The translations under genes and the position numbers were made by a program. DNA of 64,000 nt from Costertonia aggregata. Its GTDB lineage: Bacteria > Bacteroidota > Bacteroidia > Flavobacteriales > Flavobacteriaceae. Every line of letters starts with the position of its first letter. Position 1 is the first letter of the stretch. Under the pieces are notes generated by a model. The model was not told the DNA's origin. It saw only the letters and a program-made list of their open reading frames with translations, and searched no databases. The stretch lies in assembly GCF_013402795.1 (NCBI RefSeq), contig NZ_CP058595.1:779501-843500 (forward strand), read 5' to 3'. Shown here piece by piece: positions 55,073 to 64,000 of this stretch.

Positions 55073-57922
55073 TTATCTAATAATTTGTATCCAACCTTTA
55101 CGCACATCGGTACCATTACCTAAATCCAATAGGTAAAAATAAGTCCCCCGAGGCAAATCCCCGTTATTTCCTGTGCCGTCCCATGTGTTGTCATATCTGT
55201 TGGCCTCAAATACCTTGTTCCCGTACCTATCGAAGACTTGGAGCGAATTATTGGGAAAATTGGCAATACCACTGATAACAAAAAATTCATTTCTGCCATC
55301 GCCATTTGGCGAAAATTGGTTATAAACCTTGCCACACTCCCCAGGCGTGGTGTTGCAAGGGTCAAGTTGATCTACAATACCATCGTTGTCCGTATCTAAA
55401 ATATTGGAATCGAATACGTCTAAAATACCATCGCCATCGCCATCCAATGGGTTTTCTACATCATCCCCTACTTCATCACCGTCATTTATACCGTCCCCAT
55501 CGGTATCTGGATTATTGGGATCTGTTCCTAAAGTGGACTCATCACCGTCCACAAGACCGTCATTATCTGAATCCTGTTGACAAGAATTGACCGCAACCGT
55601 TATGGAAGCAGAGGCATCAATACATGGGGCCGTCCCAGTTATAACATACGTGAACACATAATCTCCTGAAGGCGCATTCGCGAAATCAACGATGTTATTA
55701 TTTCCGATAACGATCGTATTTCCGGATGGTGCCGAATCAATAGACCATACACCACCGGTATCTCCCATGATCTGGTCATCCAAATCAATACTGGTTGGGC
55801 CATTTTCAAATATATTGCAAGCAATCGCATCTGTTGACGAGTCAATGACCGGCTGTGAATTCACTACTGCGTTTACAGGTATTCTCTCGGATACGCAACC
55901 ACTTGCCGTAGATGCTTCTGCATAAAATGTAGTGGTCTGGTTTAAAACAGGTGTGGTGAAGCTTGTACCAGATGCCAAGCTAACGCCCCCGTCGGGAACA
56001 TCGAACCAATTAATATTTCCTGCCGATACATTCACGGTCATGGTAACCGTTCCCGAATCACAGATAGGTTCAGAAACTATATTGGATATGACCGGGGTAA
56101 CATTTATCTCAATAGCTATGGGTAACACCGGGCTAGAACAATTATTGGCGGCGTCATAGAAAAAACCGTTAAAAATACCCCCGGAACTTGTTGTGATAAC
56201 TGAGCTACTTAAATGTGCGGAAGTGTCCAAAGGGTCACTGGACGTACTCCAAGTAAGCACACTACTTCCGGGAGAAGCATCGATCACATAGTCGTCCAAA
56301 TCAATAGTTTGCTCGTCACAAAACTCGGTAGAAACAGATGTATCCTGTGTAGGCTGCATGGTACCGCCACCACATGGTTCATTATCCTCAATAGTGACCG
56401 TTGCATTTATAGGTGTACTTAATGCATATCCTGCTCCGGAGCCCAAAGTGATAATTACAGTTTCATTGTTCTCAAAAACAGCATCGTCAACAGGCTCAAT
56501 TAAAATTGTGGCCGTACTTTCACCCACAAGGATATCCACAGTGTTTGAAATTACATTGTAATCTGTTCCGATTGCAGCCGTACCAGATATGGTGAAATTA
56601 ACGGTTAATGGACTACCTGTCCCATTAATTGCTCCAACATCAATGGTAAACTCTCCTGTTCCCCCACTTGCCACATCCTCACCTGCATCCGGATCGTTGG
56701 CCAATATGGTTGCACGGGCGGCATCATTATCTTGAATAAGTACGTCGGCTGTATTTTGGGCACCGATGGTATATGCAACGTCGGGCAGGATTGTTAAGGT
56801 AACCTGTTCAGCACCCTCAAAACCATCATCATCTACCACGGTAATCGGAATGTCTGCCGAACGTGCACCAACGGGTATGACCACATTCGTTGAAATGGTA
56901 GAATAATCATCTGTATTCGTAGCACTACCCCCTACCGAATAATTTACTGTAATGGGAGCTCCTGACTGATTTATAGCACCTATGTCTACCCTAAATGCAC
57001 CATTTTGGTCTGAAGGGGTAGTCTCGGCCGAGATTGCGTCAGTTGCAACAACCGTGGCCTCGGGAAAATCGTTATCCGCTATCGTAATCGTAAAAGTATC
57101 GTTTGCCGGGTCAATCGTAAATGCAGGGTTATTGGTAGACAAGAGTGTTAGCTCAACTGTCTCGTCACCCTCAAACAAATTATCATCAACTATATTCTCT
57201 ACGAATATATTTCTTGCACTAGTAGTGTTTGCAAATGTAATAAACCCCGTAGCGACATTAAATCCCTGAAAGGTAAAGTCATTCCCATCGGTAGCTGTAC
57301 TACCCGTAATAACAGCATTTACCTGGAGCGTTGTTCCCGTATTGTTCGCATCACTTAGATTTATCCTGAATAGCCCGGTATCGGTAGGCGTTTCGGATGC
57401 CGTACCATCGGATTGGGCAGGACTGAAACCTACCGTGCCAAAATCGTTGTCCCTTATAGTGACTCTGGCCCTACTTTGCCCGGCATCCAGATTATAATTT
57501 ACATCGGCTATGAGCTCAATATCGACCGTTTCATTACCTTCTACAAGCAGGTCGTCAAAAGGAATTTGATTGACATTGATTGTATTGGTCCCACCGGCAA
57601 CGGTATAACTTATGGTTACTTGTCCCGGTAAAGCAGTATAATCGACCCCTGATGTGGCAGTACTTGAAAGTAATACGATATAATTAACCGTAACGGTTCT
57701 TGTGCCTATAAATATTGGTGATACAGGAGCAACATCAACTCTGAAACTCCCAGGAACCGCCGCACCTTCAGTAGCATCTTGATTATTCAATATCGATATC
57801 GTCGGGGTTTGCCCGTAAGATACCGAGGCGAAGAACAATATCATTACAAAAAAGAAAAGCTTTCTTGGATGTCCGCTATGGAAAAAATCGGAAAGTAGCC
57901 TACAAACGTAGTTTGATATCAT
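55073..57922 (-). CDS. Surface protein with Calx-beta repeats and gliding-motility (type B) C-terminal domain
   Basis: A 949-residue secreted protein. Signal peptide LFFFVMILFFASVSYGQ, then four Calx-beta repeats at about 35-500 (each ending like VTIRDND, ITIADND, VLIQDND, VTIEDNE), an Ig-like/SprB-type middle with Cys pairs, a calcium-binding type-3-like repeat stretch (DSDNDGLVDGDE, NPDTDGDGINDGDE, DGDGDGILD), and a C-terminal domain SPNGDGRNEFFVISG ... FDRYGNKVFEANRYDNTWDG ... LPRGTYFYLLDL, the type B sorting domain of type IX secretion. Probably an adhesin. Start at 57922 gives a proper signal region; 12 more open codons upstream are ignored. Confidence 0.93.
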   Translation of the reverse strand: MISNYVCRLLSDFFHSGHPRKLFFFVMILFFASVSYGQTPTISILNNQDATEGAAVPGSFRVDVAPVSPIFIGTRTVTVNYIVLLSSTATSGVDYTALPGQVTISYTVAGGTNTINVNQIPFDDLLVEGNETVDIELIADVNYNLDAGQSRARVTIRDNDFGTVGFSPAQSDGTASETPTDTGLFRINLSDANNTGTTLQVNAVITGSTATDGNDFTFQGFNVATGFITFANTTSARNIFVENIVDDNLFEGDETVELTLLSTNNPAFTIDPANDTFTITIADNDFPEATVVATDAISAETTPSDQNGAFRVDIGAINQSGAPITVNYSVGGSATNTDDYSTISTNVVIPVGARSADIPITVVDDDGFEGAEQVTLTILPDVAYTIGAQNTADVLIQDNDAARATILANDPDAGEDVASGGTGEFTIDVGAINGTGSPLTVNFTISGTAAIGTDYNVISNTVDILVGESTATILIEPVDDAVFENNETVIITLGSGAGYALSTPINATVTIEDNEPCGGGTMQPTQDTSVSTEFCDEQTIDLDDYVIDASPGSSVLTWSTSSDPLDTSAHLSSSVITTSSGGIFNGFFYDAANNCSSPVLPIAIEINVTPVISNIVSEPICDSGTVTMTVNVSAGNINWFDVPDGGVSLASGTSFTTPVLNQTTTFYAEASTASGCVSERIPVNAVVNSQPVIDSSTDAIACNIFENGPTSIDLDDQIMGDTGGVWSIDSAPSGNTIVIGNNNIVDFANAPSGDYVFTYVITGTAPCIDASASITVAVNSCQQDSDNDGLVDGDESTLGTDPNNPDTDGDGINDGDEVGDDVENPLDGDGDGILDVFDSNILDTDNDGIVDQLDPCNTTPGECGKVYNQFSPNGDGRNEFFVISGIANFPNNSLQVFDRYGNKVFEANRYDNTWDGTGNNGDLPRGTYFYLLDLGNGTDVRKGWIQIIR

Positions 57923-58080
57923 TATCAATCTTTTGAAATCTTCAAAATACAATGCCAAACTGCCAAGTTGAGTATAGCAAAATCGGGAATCAATATTACT
58001 AAAAATTCGTTCGTTCCACTAATAAAAAGGCCTAAAAAGAGGTTTTTCGGATGAAATACAGGTTGTCGCAACTCCTAGCA

Positions 58081-58965
58081 CTATTCTACCAAACCTGATG
58101 TGGTATCGGTAGATTTATCTATCTTTTTCACCAAGCCCTGCAACACTTTACCAGGCCCCACCTCTGTAAAAAGGGTAGCACCATCCTTTATCATGTTTTG
58201 AACGCTCTGAGTCCATTTGACAGGAGCCGTCAATTGCGATATCAAATTATTTTTTATTTCTTCAGAATCCACAACGGCCGTGGTAGATACGTTTTGGTAT
58301 ATTGGACTGGACGATGTGTTGAACACGGTTTCCGAAATTGCCGCGGCCAACTCTTCCCGGGCTGGCTCCATAAGAGGTGAATGAAAAGCACCTCCTACCG
58401 GTAAGACCAAAGCTCTGCGCGCGCCTGCTTCCTTTAGTTTTTCGCAGGCCGTATGAATGGCCTCTACCTCACCGGAAATTACCAATTGCCCAGGACAATT
58501 ATAGTTGGCGGCAACTACGATACCATCTGTTTCCGCACATACGTTTTCCACTACATCATCGTCCAAACCTAAAACAGCTGCCATGGTACTTGGCTGTAGT
58601 TCGCATGCCTTTTGCATGGCCAAAGCTCTTTGCGACACCAATTTTAGACCATCCTCAAAATTTAAGACTCCGTTGGCAACCAAAGCGGAGAACTCACCCA
58701 AAGAATGACCGGCGACCATATCGGGCTTGAAATTATCCCCCATGACCTTGCTCAAGATTACGGAATGCAGAAAAATAGCAGGTTGGGTAACCTTGGTCTG
58801 TTTTAAGTCTTCGGGAGTACCCTCGAACATGATATCCGTTATGTTAAACCCGAGAATATCGTTCGCTTGCTCAAACAACTCTTGCGCCAATGGGTATTTT
58901 TCGTAAAGGTCCAGTCCCATTCCTACAAATTGTGCGCCTTGTCCCGGAAATATATATGCGTTCAT
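58081..58965 (-). CDS. fabD: Malonyl-CoA:ACP transacylase
   Basis: Loads malonyl groups onto acyl carrier protein for fatty-acid synthesis. The 294-residue protein shows IFPGQGAQFVGMGLDLYEKYP at the start, the nucleophile Ser88 in VAGHSLGEFSALVANG, the malonyl-specific Arg in QRALAMQKAC, and the catalytic His in PVGGAFHSPLMEPA. It stands apart from other fab genes here. Confidence 0.96.
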   Translation of the reverse strand: MNAYIFPGQGAQFVGMGLDLYEKYPLAQELFEQANDILGFNITDIMFEGTPEDLKQTKVTQPAIFLHSVILSKVMGDNFKPDMVAGHSLGEFSALVANGVLNFEDGLKLVSQRALAMQKACELQPSTMAAVLGLDDDVVENVCAETDGIVVAANYNCPGQLVISGEVEAIHTACEKLKEAGARRALVLPVGGAFHSPLMEPAREELAAAISETVFNTSSSPIYQNVSTTAVVDSEEIKNNLISQLTAPVKWTQSVQNMIKDGATLFTEVGPGKVLQGLVKKIDKSTDTTSGLVE

Positions 58966-59061
58966 TTTATACTACTTTTGGTTTGGTAAAAATAGGAATA
59001 TTAAGTTCAATCCCAAGTACCGAATTTAAAACTGGATAATGACCGGGACAAAAATATACTG

Positions 59062-59571
59062 TTATTTGAACCAACTGGAATATTTTAAGTAAGCCTCAGC
59101 GATCCTATCGATCTCACCTGAGCTGAGCTCCGGACTGATGTCCTTAATCTTTTTTGCGGGCATTCCTGCAAAAACACTCCCGGATGGTACGTGGGTACCT
59201 TGGGTAACCACGGCTCCCGCAGCAATTATACTATTGCTCTCAACCACGCAATCATCCATAATAATACTTCCCATACCCACTAAAACGTTATCATGAATCG
59301 TACAGCCATGTACAATGGCATTATGCCCAATCGATACGTTATTACCGATAGTGGTTGCCGCTTTTTGGTAGGTGCAATGAACAACAGCACCGTCCTGAAC
59401 ATTTACCTTATTCCCCATTTTAATAAAATTCACGTCGCCACGAAGTACTGCGCTAAACCAAATACTGCACTGATCTCCCATGTCAACATCTCCTACAATT
59501 ACGGCATTATCCGCTATAAAACAGTCGTTCCCTATCTTTGGTGTTTTTCCGTTAATGGTCTTTAGTATCAT
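59062..59571 (-). CDS. Gamma-class carbonic-anhydrase-like hexapeptide protein
   Basis: A 169-residue left-handed beta-helix protein. Hexapeptide repeats run through the middle, and the three zinc-ligand histidines are present: His65 in GAVVHCTYQ and His83 and His88 in IGHNAIVHGC. The start MILKTINGKTPKIGND is taken; the frame is open 32 codons upstream into the response-regulator gene but without similarity. Many members (YrdA/PaaY-like) are only weakly active anhydrases, so activity is open. Confidence 0.9.
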   Translation of the reverse strand: MILKTINGKTPKIGNDCFIADNAVIVGDVDMGDQCSIWFSAVLRGDVNFIKMGNKVNVQDGAVVHCTYQKAATTIGNNVSIGHNAIVHGCTIHDNVLVGMGSIIMDDCVVESNSIIAAGAVVTQGTHVPSGSVFAGMPAKKIKDISPELSSGEIDRIAEAYLKYSSWFK

Positions 59572-59608
59572 GTAGTTGATGGTTAAAAAACAACTTCTGT
59601 GCTTTTGA

Positions 59609-60337
59609 TTAAAAATAGGCCAATAAATCTTTCTTTTTTGAAGCTGAGACGAGCAGTTCCTTACCATTGGAGACCACTACACTGCCCCCTTTTCCTTTTC
59701 TGTATTTTATAATCTCGTTTACGTTTACCAGATAAGATTTATGAATACGGGCGAAAGCAAAATCGGAAAGTGCATCCTCAAAATATTTCAGGGTTTTGCT
59801 TACCAATATTTTTTTGTTTTCCAAATATATTTCGGTGTAGTTATCGTCAGCCTTGCAGTACAGGATATCGGAAACGTTCAAAATTTGAAATCCATCTTGT
59901 TGGGGCAAGGTTATTTTGCCATCTATCTTGTTCAGTTTTGGTTTTAATACCTGATGCTCCAAGGTATTTTCCTTTTCCTTGATTTCGGAAACGTATTCTA
60001 CCGCCTTTACCAGTTCATCGATATTAATGGGTTTCATTAGATAATAAGCGGCATGATTGTTCAGGGCATCCATGGCATATTGATTATACGCTGTTACGAA
60101 TACCGTCTCAAATGTACGTTCGGGCACTTGATCCAATAAGTCAAATGCATTGCCAAAGGGCATTTCAACATCCAAAAAAACCAAATCCAAATCATTTTTA
60201 CCAATAAGTTCCAAGCCCTCTTGAATTGAGGCAGCCTGACCCATTAGATTTACGTTTGAACAATATTTGGCAAGATAATTACTTAGAATCTCCCTGCTAT
60301 TGGCCTCGTCTTCTACTAGTATTGCGTTCAGTTTCAT
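59609..60337 (-). CDS. LytTR-family response regulator
   Basis: A 242-residue regulator. Receiver domain 1-120 with acidic pair Glu-Asp (VEDEANSRE), phospho-acceptor Asp56 (LVFLDVEMP), conserved Thr in FVTAYNQY and Lys in LMKPINIDEL. DNA-binding LytTR domain at about 140-240 (ILYCKADDNYTEIYLENKKILVSKTL, FARIHKSYLVNVNEI). It is preceded by the LytS-type kinase gene on the same strand with 82 bases between, so they form a two-component pair. Confidence 0.93.
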   Translation of the reverse strand: MKLNAILVEDEANSREILSNYLAKYCSNVNLMGQAASIQEGLELIGKNDLDLVFLDVEMPFGNAFDLLDQVPERTFETVFVTAYNQYAMDALNNHAAYYLMKPINIDELVKAVEYVSEIKEKENTLEHQVLKPKLNKIDGKITLPQQDGFQILNVSDILYCKADDNYTEIYLENKKILVSKTLKYFEDALSDFAFARIHKSYLVNVNEIIKYRKGKGGSVVVSNGKELLVSASKKKDLLAYF

Positions 60338-60419
60338 TTGTATTTGATTTTCAACCTCTTTACACTCATATTTTTTTTTTGATTCACTTTAACTCTCCCT
60401 AAATGAGGAACTAAAAAAA

Positions 60420-62630
60420 TCAATCTCTACTCAGCATAAACCTTACACGGGTTCCAGAGCCATCGGTTTCCAAATCAGAGATGCGCACATCTACCTTGTC
60501 CTTGTACATATCGTTCAAGATAGCCACTCTTTTTTTGATATTGCCCATACCTTTGGACTTTTGCTTCTTTTGATTCTGGGTCTTTAGTTCTGCGGATTTT
60601 TTTCTTCCGATACCGTTGTCGGTAATCGAAATACGGATGGTTTCGGCATCCTCTTGTCGTAAATCGATTTTTAAAAACCCTTTTTCCTCTTTGTACCGAA
60701 GTCCGTGCCATATTGCGTTTTCAATATAAGGTTGTAGCAACATGGGCGGAATCTGAAATGCCGCCACATCAAGATTTGAATCAATATCAATGGTATACTC
60801 AAACTTATCGGGAAAACGGGAATGTTCAAGTTTCACATACAGTTTAAGCAGTTCCAGCTCTTTCGACAACGGGATGAAATCCTCTTCGGAATTTTCCAAT
60901 ACTGCTCGCATTAATGTAGAAAACTCACTCAAATACCTGTTCGCACTACGCTCATCGCTTTTGGCGATATAATTGTTCACAGAGTTTAATGCGTTAAAGA
61001 TAAAATGCGGATTCATTTGCGAACGCAACGACTTCAATGCCAAAAGGTTGTTCGCAAATTTTTGTTGTTGATTGCTCCTGTAAAAAAAGAATGCCGCCAA
61101 GCCCATTAATATCAACCCAAAAATAAGGGAATAAATAACCCATTTTTGGATTCTATTGTTCTGTTGGATAAGTTCTTGCTCCGTTAAGGCCAAGTCGTAC
61201 TTGCTCTGTGATAGTTCACGCTCCTGTTCCAGGCCCGATATTCTATTTTGCTTTATGGCTATCTCTCTATTAAAACGGGCCGCCCTTGATATTTCCTGTT
61301 CTTTTCTTGAGTACAGGGTATCGACCAAGGCCACATAATTTTGAAGTTCTTCCAAGGCTTTGGTGTAATCGCCCTTGTACCTGTATACTTCGGACAATTT
61401 TCGAGTTGCATCTTTTTGTACGACCAGATCGTCTTCGGAGTCGGCCTCTACTATGCTACGTTCTAGATAAGGTATGGCCTCGTCAAACTTGTTCTGCACA
61501 GCATAGGCGTTACCAATTTTGTAATTGATGCGTTGGGCGGTAATGGTATCGGCCTGTATGGGTGCCGTTCTGTTCGCTACAACAGGTTTTTTTAGTTTTT
61601 TGACTTCATCCAAGCTGTTTTTACGCAGTTGAATCTCATTGTCATAATCTCCCTTTTTGTTATAAAAATCGGCTACTTTTTCTTTCTCCTGTAATGCTCT
61701 TTGCGGTGCTTGTTGGGTTGCCAGTTTCAAGGAGTTGCCATAATACCCTTCTGCCTCAACCAACCTGTTGTCTTTTGAGTAAGCGTCTGCTATTTTTGAA
61801 TTTAAATCGGTAAGTTTAGGGTCTATTTGGTTTTTTCGAGCTATGGTCAAACCCTCATTATAGTAGGAGACCGCTTTGTTGGTCTCTCCCAAACCTTTAA
61901 AGGCATCACCTAAATTCTCGTAGAGCACCACACGTTGAAAGGGGACCAAATCCTTTATTTTAAGGAGCGGAAGCAATAATTTTCTAGCGTTATCAAAATT
62001 TTTGTTCAGGATATAGGTTTTGCCCAATTCCAAAGTGGTTCGGGTTGATTTGTGGGCTTCTAGAGCATCGTTGAAACTCGTTATCGCCAAATCATATTGT
62101 TGATGGTATTGATACACTTCGCCCAGTTTTGACAATGATTTGCCCAGCTCTTTTTTATTGGCCCGTTTGCCCAATTGAGCTATGGACTGTGTGATGAAAT
62201 CTATACTCTTTTCTATGTTGGTCTTTTTATAAAAATCGGCAGAGTCCAAATACATTTGATGTTGCAGCGTATTTTCACGTCTCACCGTTTTGCCACGAAT
62301 ACTCGATACATTATCTGGTGTATACCCTTCTACCAATACATCAACATCCTCATCACTTTTTATAATATGGCGTTTGGTCGTGATATCTGGGGACCTGAAA
62401 ATCAACTCGTCGCCGATAACGGCCTGTATTTTATATTCCCCCAAGGCGTTGGTTTTTGTATAGGCACCTCTGTTGGTCGAGACCTCAACACCAGAAATTG
62501 GTGTGCTTTTTTCTTTCCCCATTACAGAGCCTTTTATAACGACCCTCTTAGCACTTGGTTGCACCTGTTGGGACAGCACTATAAAAGAGCTGAAAAATAA
62601 TATCGTAAAGATGTGAACTGCCTTATGCAT
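60420..62630 (-). CDS. TPR-containing LytS-type sensor histidine kinase
   Basis: A 736-residue sensor. Signal peptide, then a carboxypeptidase-regulatory-like domain at about 30-110 (VVIKGSVMGKEKSTPISGVEVSTNRGAY), several TPR repeats at 125-440 (DLAITSFNDALEAHKS, AVSYYNEGLTIARK, AIPYLERSIVEADSE), a coiled coil, one membrane helix (WVIYSLIFGLILMGLAAFFFY), and a His_kinase domain: phospho-acceptor region SLRSQMNPHFIFNALNSVNNYI with His near 541, N box ENAIWHGLRY and G box ITDNGIGRKKS. The periplasmic TPR part would be the sensing region; signal unknown. Partner is the LytTR regulator. Confidence 0.92.
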   Translation of the reverse strand: MHKAVHIFTILFFSSFIVLSQQVQPSAKRVVIKGSVMGKEKSTPISGVEVSTNRGAYTKTNALGEYKIQAVIGDELIFRSPDITTKRHIIKSDEDVDVLVEGYTPDNVSSIRGKTVRRENTLQHQMYLDSADFYKKTNIEKSIDFITQSIAQLGKRANKKELGKSLSKLGEVYQYHQQYDLAITSFNDALEAHKSTRTTLELGKTYILNKNFDNARKLLLPLLKIKDLVPFQRVVLYENLGDAFKGLGETNKAVSYYNEGLTIARKNQIDPKLTDLNSKIADAYSKDNRLVEAEGYYGNSLKLATQQAPQRALQEKEKVADFYNKKGDYDNEIQLRKNSLDEVKKLKKPVVANRTAPIQADTITAQRINYKIGNAYAVQNKFDEAIPYLERSIVEADSEDDLVVQKDATRKLSEVYRYKGDYTKALEELQNYVALVDTLYSRKEQEISRAARFNREIAIKQNRISGLEQERELSQSKYDLALTEQELIQQNNRIQKWVIYSLIFGLILMGLAAFFFYRSNQQQKFANNLLALKSLRSQMNPHFIFNALNSVNNYIAKSDERSANRYLSEFSTLMRAVLENSEEDFIPLSKELELLKLYVKLEHSRFPDKFEYTIDIDSNLDVAAFQIPPMLLQPYIENAIWHGLRYKEEKGFLKIDLRQEDAETIRISITDNGIGRKKSAELKTQNQKKQKSKGMGNIKKRVAILNDMYKDKVDVRISDLETDGSGTRVRFMLSRD

Positions 62631-62832
62631 ATTGTCTAGAATACCCTGTAAACATAGCTGATTTTGATGTTAATAAAAAATACCCGTTCTGTGAAAAACA
62701 TGGTATTTACCTTAATTTTTGATGCTTTACACATTCGGGCTGCAACTTCACTCGATCAAAAGCACATTTACCTCATTTCGCATTTTTTTAGAAAAAGTTT
62801 GAAAATACTTTTATCCCATAAAACAATATGCG

Positions 62833-63678
62833 ATGACACCTCTTGTAAAAAAACTATTCAAAAAAATAATTATAGGATTATCACTGCTATTTGTTGTACT
62901 ATTTGTTTTTAGGTTGCTGTATGGATATCAAAAAAAGATAGCACCAACTTTTCAAGATAATACAACAGTGCTTAACGAGAGCATACCTGAAGTACGTAAA
63001 AACTATGCCTCAAAAAAATATCAGGTCAATTCAGGTTCAAATGCGGTTAGGGTTGATCAGAAATATGAAAAAATAGCGAATATCAATTCCGTCTCCACAA
63101 AATTCGATACCGAAGAAGAACGCATCCGAAAAGAGATAAAAGGTTTGGAAGGTCTTATACAGTTTGAAAATAAAAACGGAAACAAAGGTTATCGCAACCT
63201 CAATTTGATTATTGGCGTGCCACCGGAAAATTTTGACAAACTCTACAACAACTTGATCAAAATCGGCACAATACGGGCAAAGCAGATTACAAAGAAGGAC
63301 AAGACCAATGAGTATAAAGAACTGAACGCCAAAAAAGCATCTTTAGAAAAAATACGACAATCCCTAATAGACCTAAAAACCAAAGGCGGTAGAATTGATG
63401 AATACATGCAATTGGAAAATAGAATCTTGGACATTGAGCAGCAATTGCAGGATTTAAGCGTAAGCCTTGGGAATTTTGATGACGAAAACGAATTTTGCAC
63501 CGTCAAATTTACGCTAACCGAAGGTGCCGAACTTAAGATTGGTCTTATGCAACGAATAAAGGTAGCCTTGGAATGGACCATAAAACGGTTTTTAATGCTC
63601 ATGATCGCATTTACGTTTATGACCCTTTTCGCCTATCTACTGGTATTGACCATTGAAAAAATACGAACAAAAGTTTAA
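62833..63678 (+). CDS. DUF4349 family membrane protein
   Basis: A 281-residue protein with an N-terminal membrane helix (IIIGLSLLFVVLFVFRLLYGY), a periplasmic middle FENKNGNKGYRNLNLIIGVPPENFDKLYNNLIKIGTIRAKQITKKDKT that defines DUF4349, a coiled coil (about 170-225, ILDIEQQLQDLSVSLGNF) and a C-terminal helix (FLMLMIAFTFMTLFAYLLVLTI). Function unknown. ATG at 62833; another ATG 5 bases upstream is out of frame. A vWA lipoprotein gene follows 19 bases downstream. Confidence 0.87.
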   Translation: MTPLVKKLFKKIIIGLSLLFVVLFVFRLLYGYQKKIAPTFQDNTTVLNESIPEVRKNYASKKYQVNSGSNAVRVDQKYEKIANINSVSTKFDTEEERIRKEIKGLEGLIQFENKNGNKGYRNLNLIIGVPPENFDKLYNNLIKIGTIRAKQITKKDKTNEYKELNAKKASLEKIRQSLIDLKTKGGRIDEYMQLENRILDIEQQLQDLSVSLGNFDDENEFCTVKFTLTEGAELKIGLMQRIKVALEWTIKRFLMLMIAFTFMTLFAYLLVLTIEKIRTKV

Positions 63679-63697
63679 TTAAGATAAATAGATAATC

Positions 63698-64000
63698 ATG
63701 AAAAATGCAAGACAGATTTTAGGTGCCGGACTCATGGCCTTTACCTTGGCCACATCAACTGCCTGCGAGGCCAAAACGAAAAAAACCAGCAAAGAAACAC
63801 TGATCGCTCAAGTGATGACGAACAAAGAAAAAACAGCCAATAATACCGTAAAAATAGCCCTGTTGCTCGATACCAGTAACAGTATGGACGGGCTCATCAA
63901 CCAGGCCAAGGCACAACTATGGGATATTGTAAATAAATTTACCCATGCCAAGTGTGGCAACGAAACGCGTCCCAAATTAGAAATTGCCTTATACCAATAT
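63698..64000 (+). CDS. von Willebrand factor A-domain lipoprotein (5' end only)
   Basis: The gene runs off the window end after 101 codons. It begins with a lipoprotein-like signal (QILGAGLMAFTLATSTACEA, Cys at 23), a Lys-rich linker and then a vWA domain start VKIALLLDTSNSMDGLINQAKAQLW, containing the metal-site Asp-x-Ser-x-Ser as DTSNS. Downstream CGNETRPKLEIALYQY fits the next strand. Surface- or periplasm-anchored binding protein; partner unknown. Close to the DUF4349 gene, probably same operon. Confidence 0.85.
   Translation, partial: MKNARQILGAGLMAFTLATSTACEAKTKKTSKETLIAQVMTNKEKTANNTVKIALLLDTSNSMDGLINQAKAQLWDIVNKFTHAKCGNETRPKLEIALYQY

Noticed and set aside
55306-55590. His/Arg-rich open frame of 94 codons
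   Set aside because: Antisense to the Asp-rich calcium-binding repeats of the surface protein; its odd composition comes from the repeat codons.
58023-58046. Possible terminator after fabD
   Set aside because: The A-run, GGCCT, AGG and T-run look hairpin-like, but the inner bases do not pair (AAAAAGG does not complement GGTTTTT).

Overview
The window is chromosomal DNA from a Bacteroidota, almost certainly a (probably marine) member of the family Flavobacteriaceae. This rests on lineage-typical proteins (DUF5686 and DUF6089 outer-membrane proteins, a PorP/SprF protein beside a gliding-motility C-terminal-domain protein, a FolK-deoxynucleoside kinase fusion, a TssD-type Hcp), on A-rich start regions with little Shine-Dalgarno signal, and on TTG / TAnnTTTG promoters such as those before the tRNA pair and trigger factor. 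Most of the window is ordinary core genome, densely packed on both strands, with bidirectional hairpins between convergent genes.

Layout. 0-7 kb: end of a TonB-like protein, membrane pyrophosphatase and soluble pyrophosphatase side by side, a DUF5686 outer-membrane protein, and pyruvate dehydrogenase E1 beta. 7-11 kb: etfBA behind a 26-bp perfect palindrome, a bifunctional-nuclease protein with a UVR motif, and a NupC-type nucleoside transporter. 11-18 kb: thymidylate synthase, the ergothioneine pair egtB-egtD, small proteins (DUF427, CBM48-like), an aminotransferase, dihydrofolate reductase and glutamate racemase. 18-26 kb, minus strand: an envelope block (CBS protein, NAD kinase, DUF6089, UppS, BamA, two OmpH/Skp chaperones). 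25-31 kb, plus strand: pdxJ, hydrolase, holin-like protein, then tig-clpP-clpX. 31-34 kb: a small hydrolase, a GH3-family protein and a DUF2797 protein.

34.2-38.9 kb is the accessory region and the most interesting part. It is clearly AT-richer than its surroundings and holds, in transcription order on the minus strand: a type VI secretion tube protein (TssD/Hcp) with a C-terminal extension; a 374-residue protein ending in an M15-type peptidoglycan peptidase domain; an overlapping small exported protein that would fit as its immunity protein; then two further lipoproteins, each directly preceded by a broken coding remnant. One remnant is a diverged copy of the effector N-terminal region (26 of 35 residues identical). 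I read this as an Hcp-linked effector-immunity locus that has repeatedly acquired and lost modules.

39-49 kb: AsmA-like protein, queuosine precursor transporter, SppA, FolK-dNK fusion, a TrmH-type methyltransferase, and MutS with a TTG start. 49.1-49.3 kb: tRNA-Gly(GCC) and tRNA-Leu(UAA) with a clear promoter and terminator. 49-52 kb: small multidrug-export protein, SanA-like protein, an Nramp-fold transporter lacking the usual metal-binding motifs, and a 63-residue conserved-looking protein. 52-58 kb: an operon of a Calx-beta surface protein with a type IX secretion C-terminal domain, its PorP/SprF partner and an OmpA-family protein. 58-64 kb: fabD, gamma carbonic anhydrase, a LytTR/LytS-type two-component pair, a DUF4349 protein and the start of a von Willebrand A-domain lipoprotein. 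No rRNA, CRISPR array, intact insertion sequence or integrase was seen.
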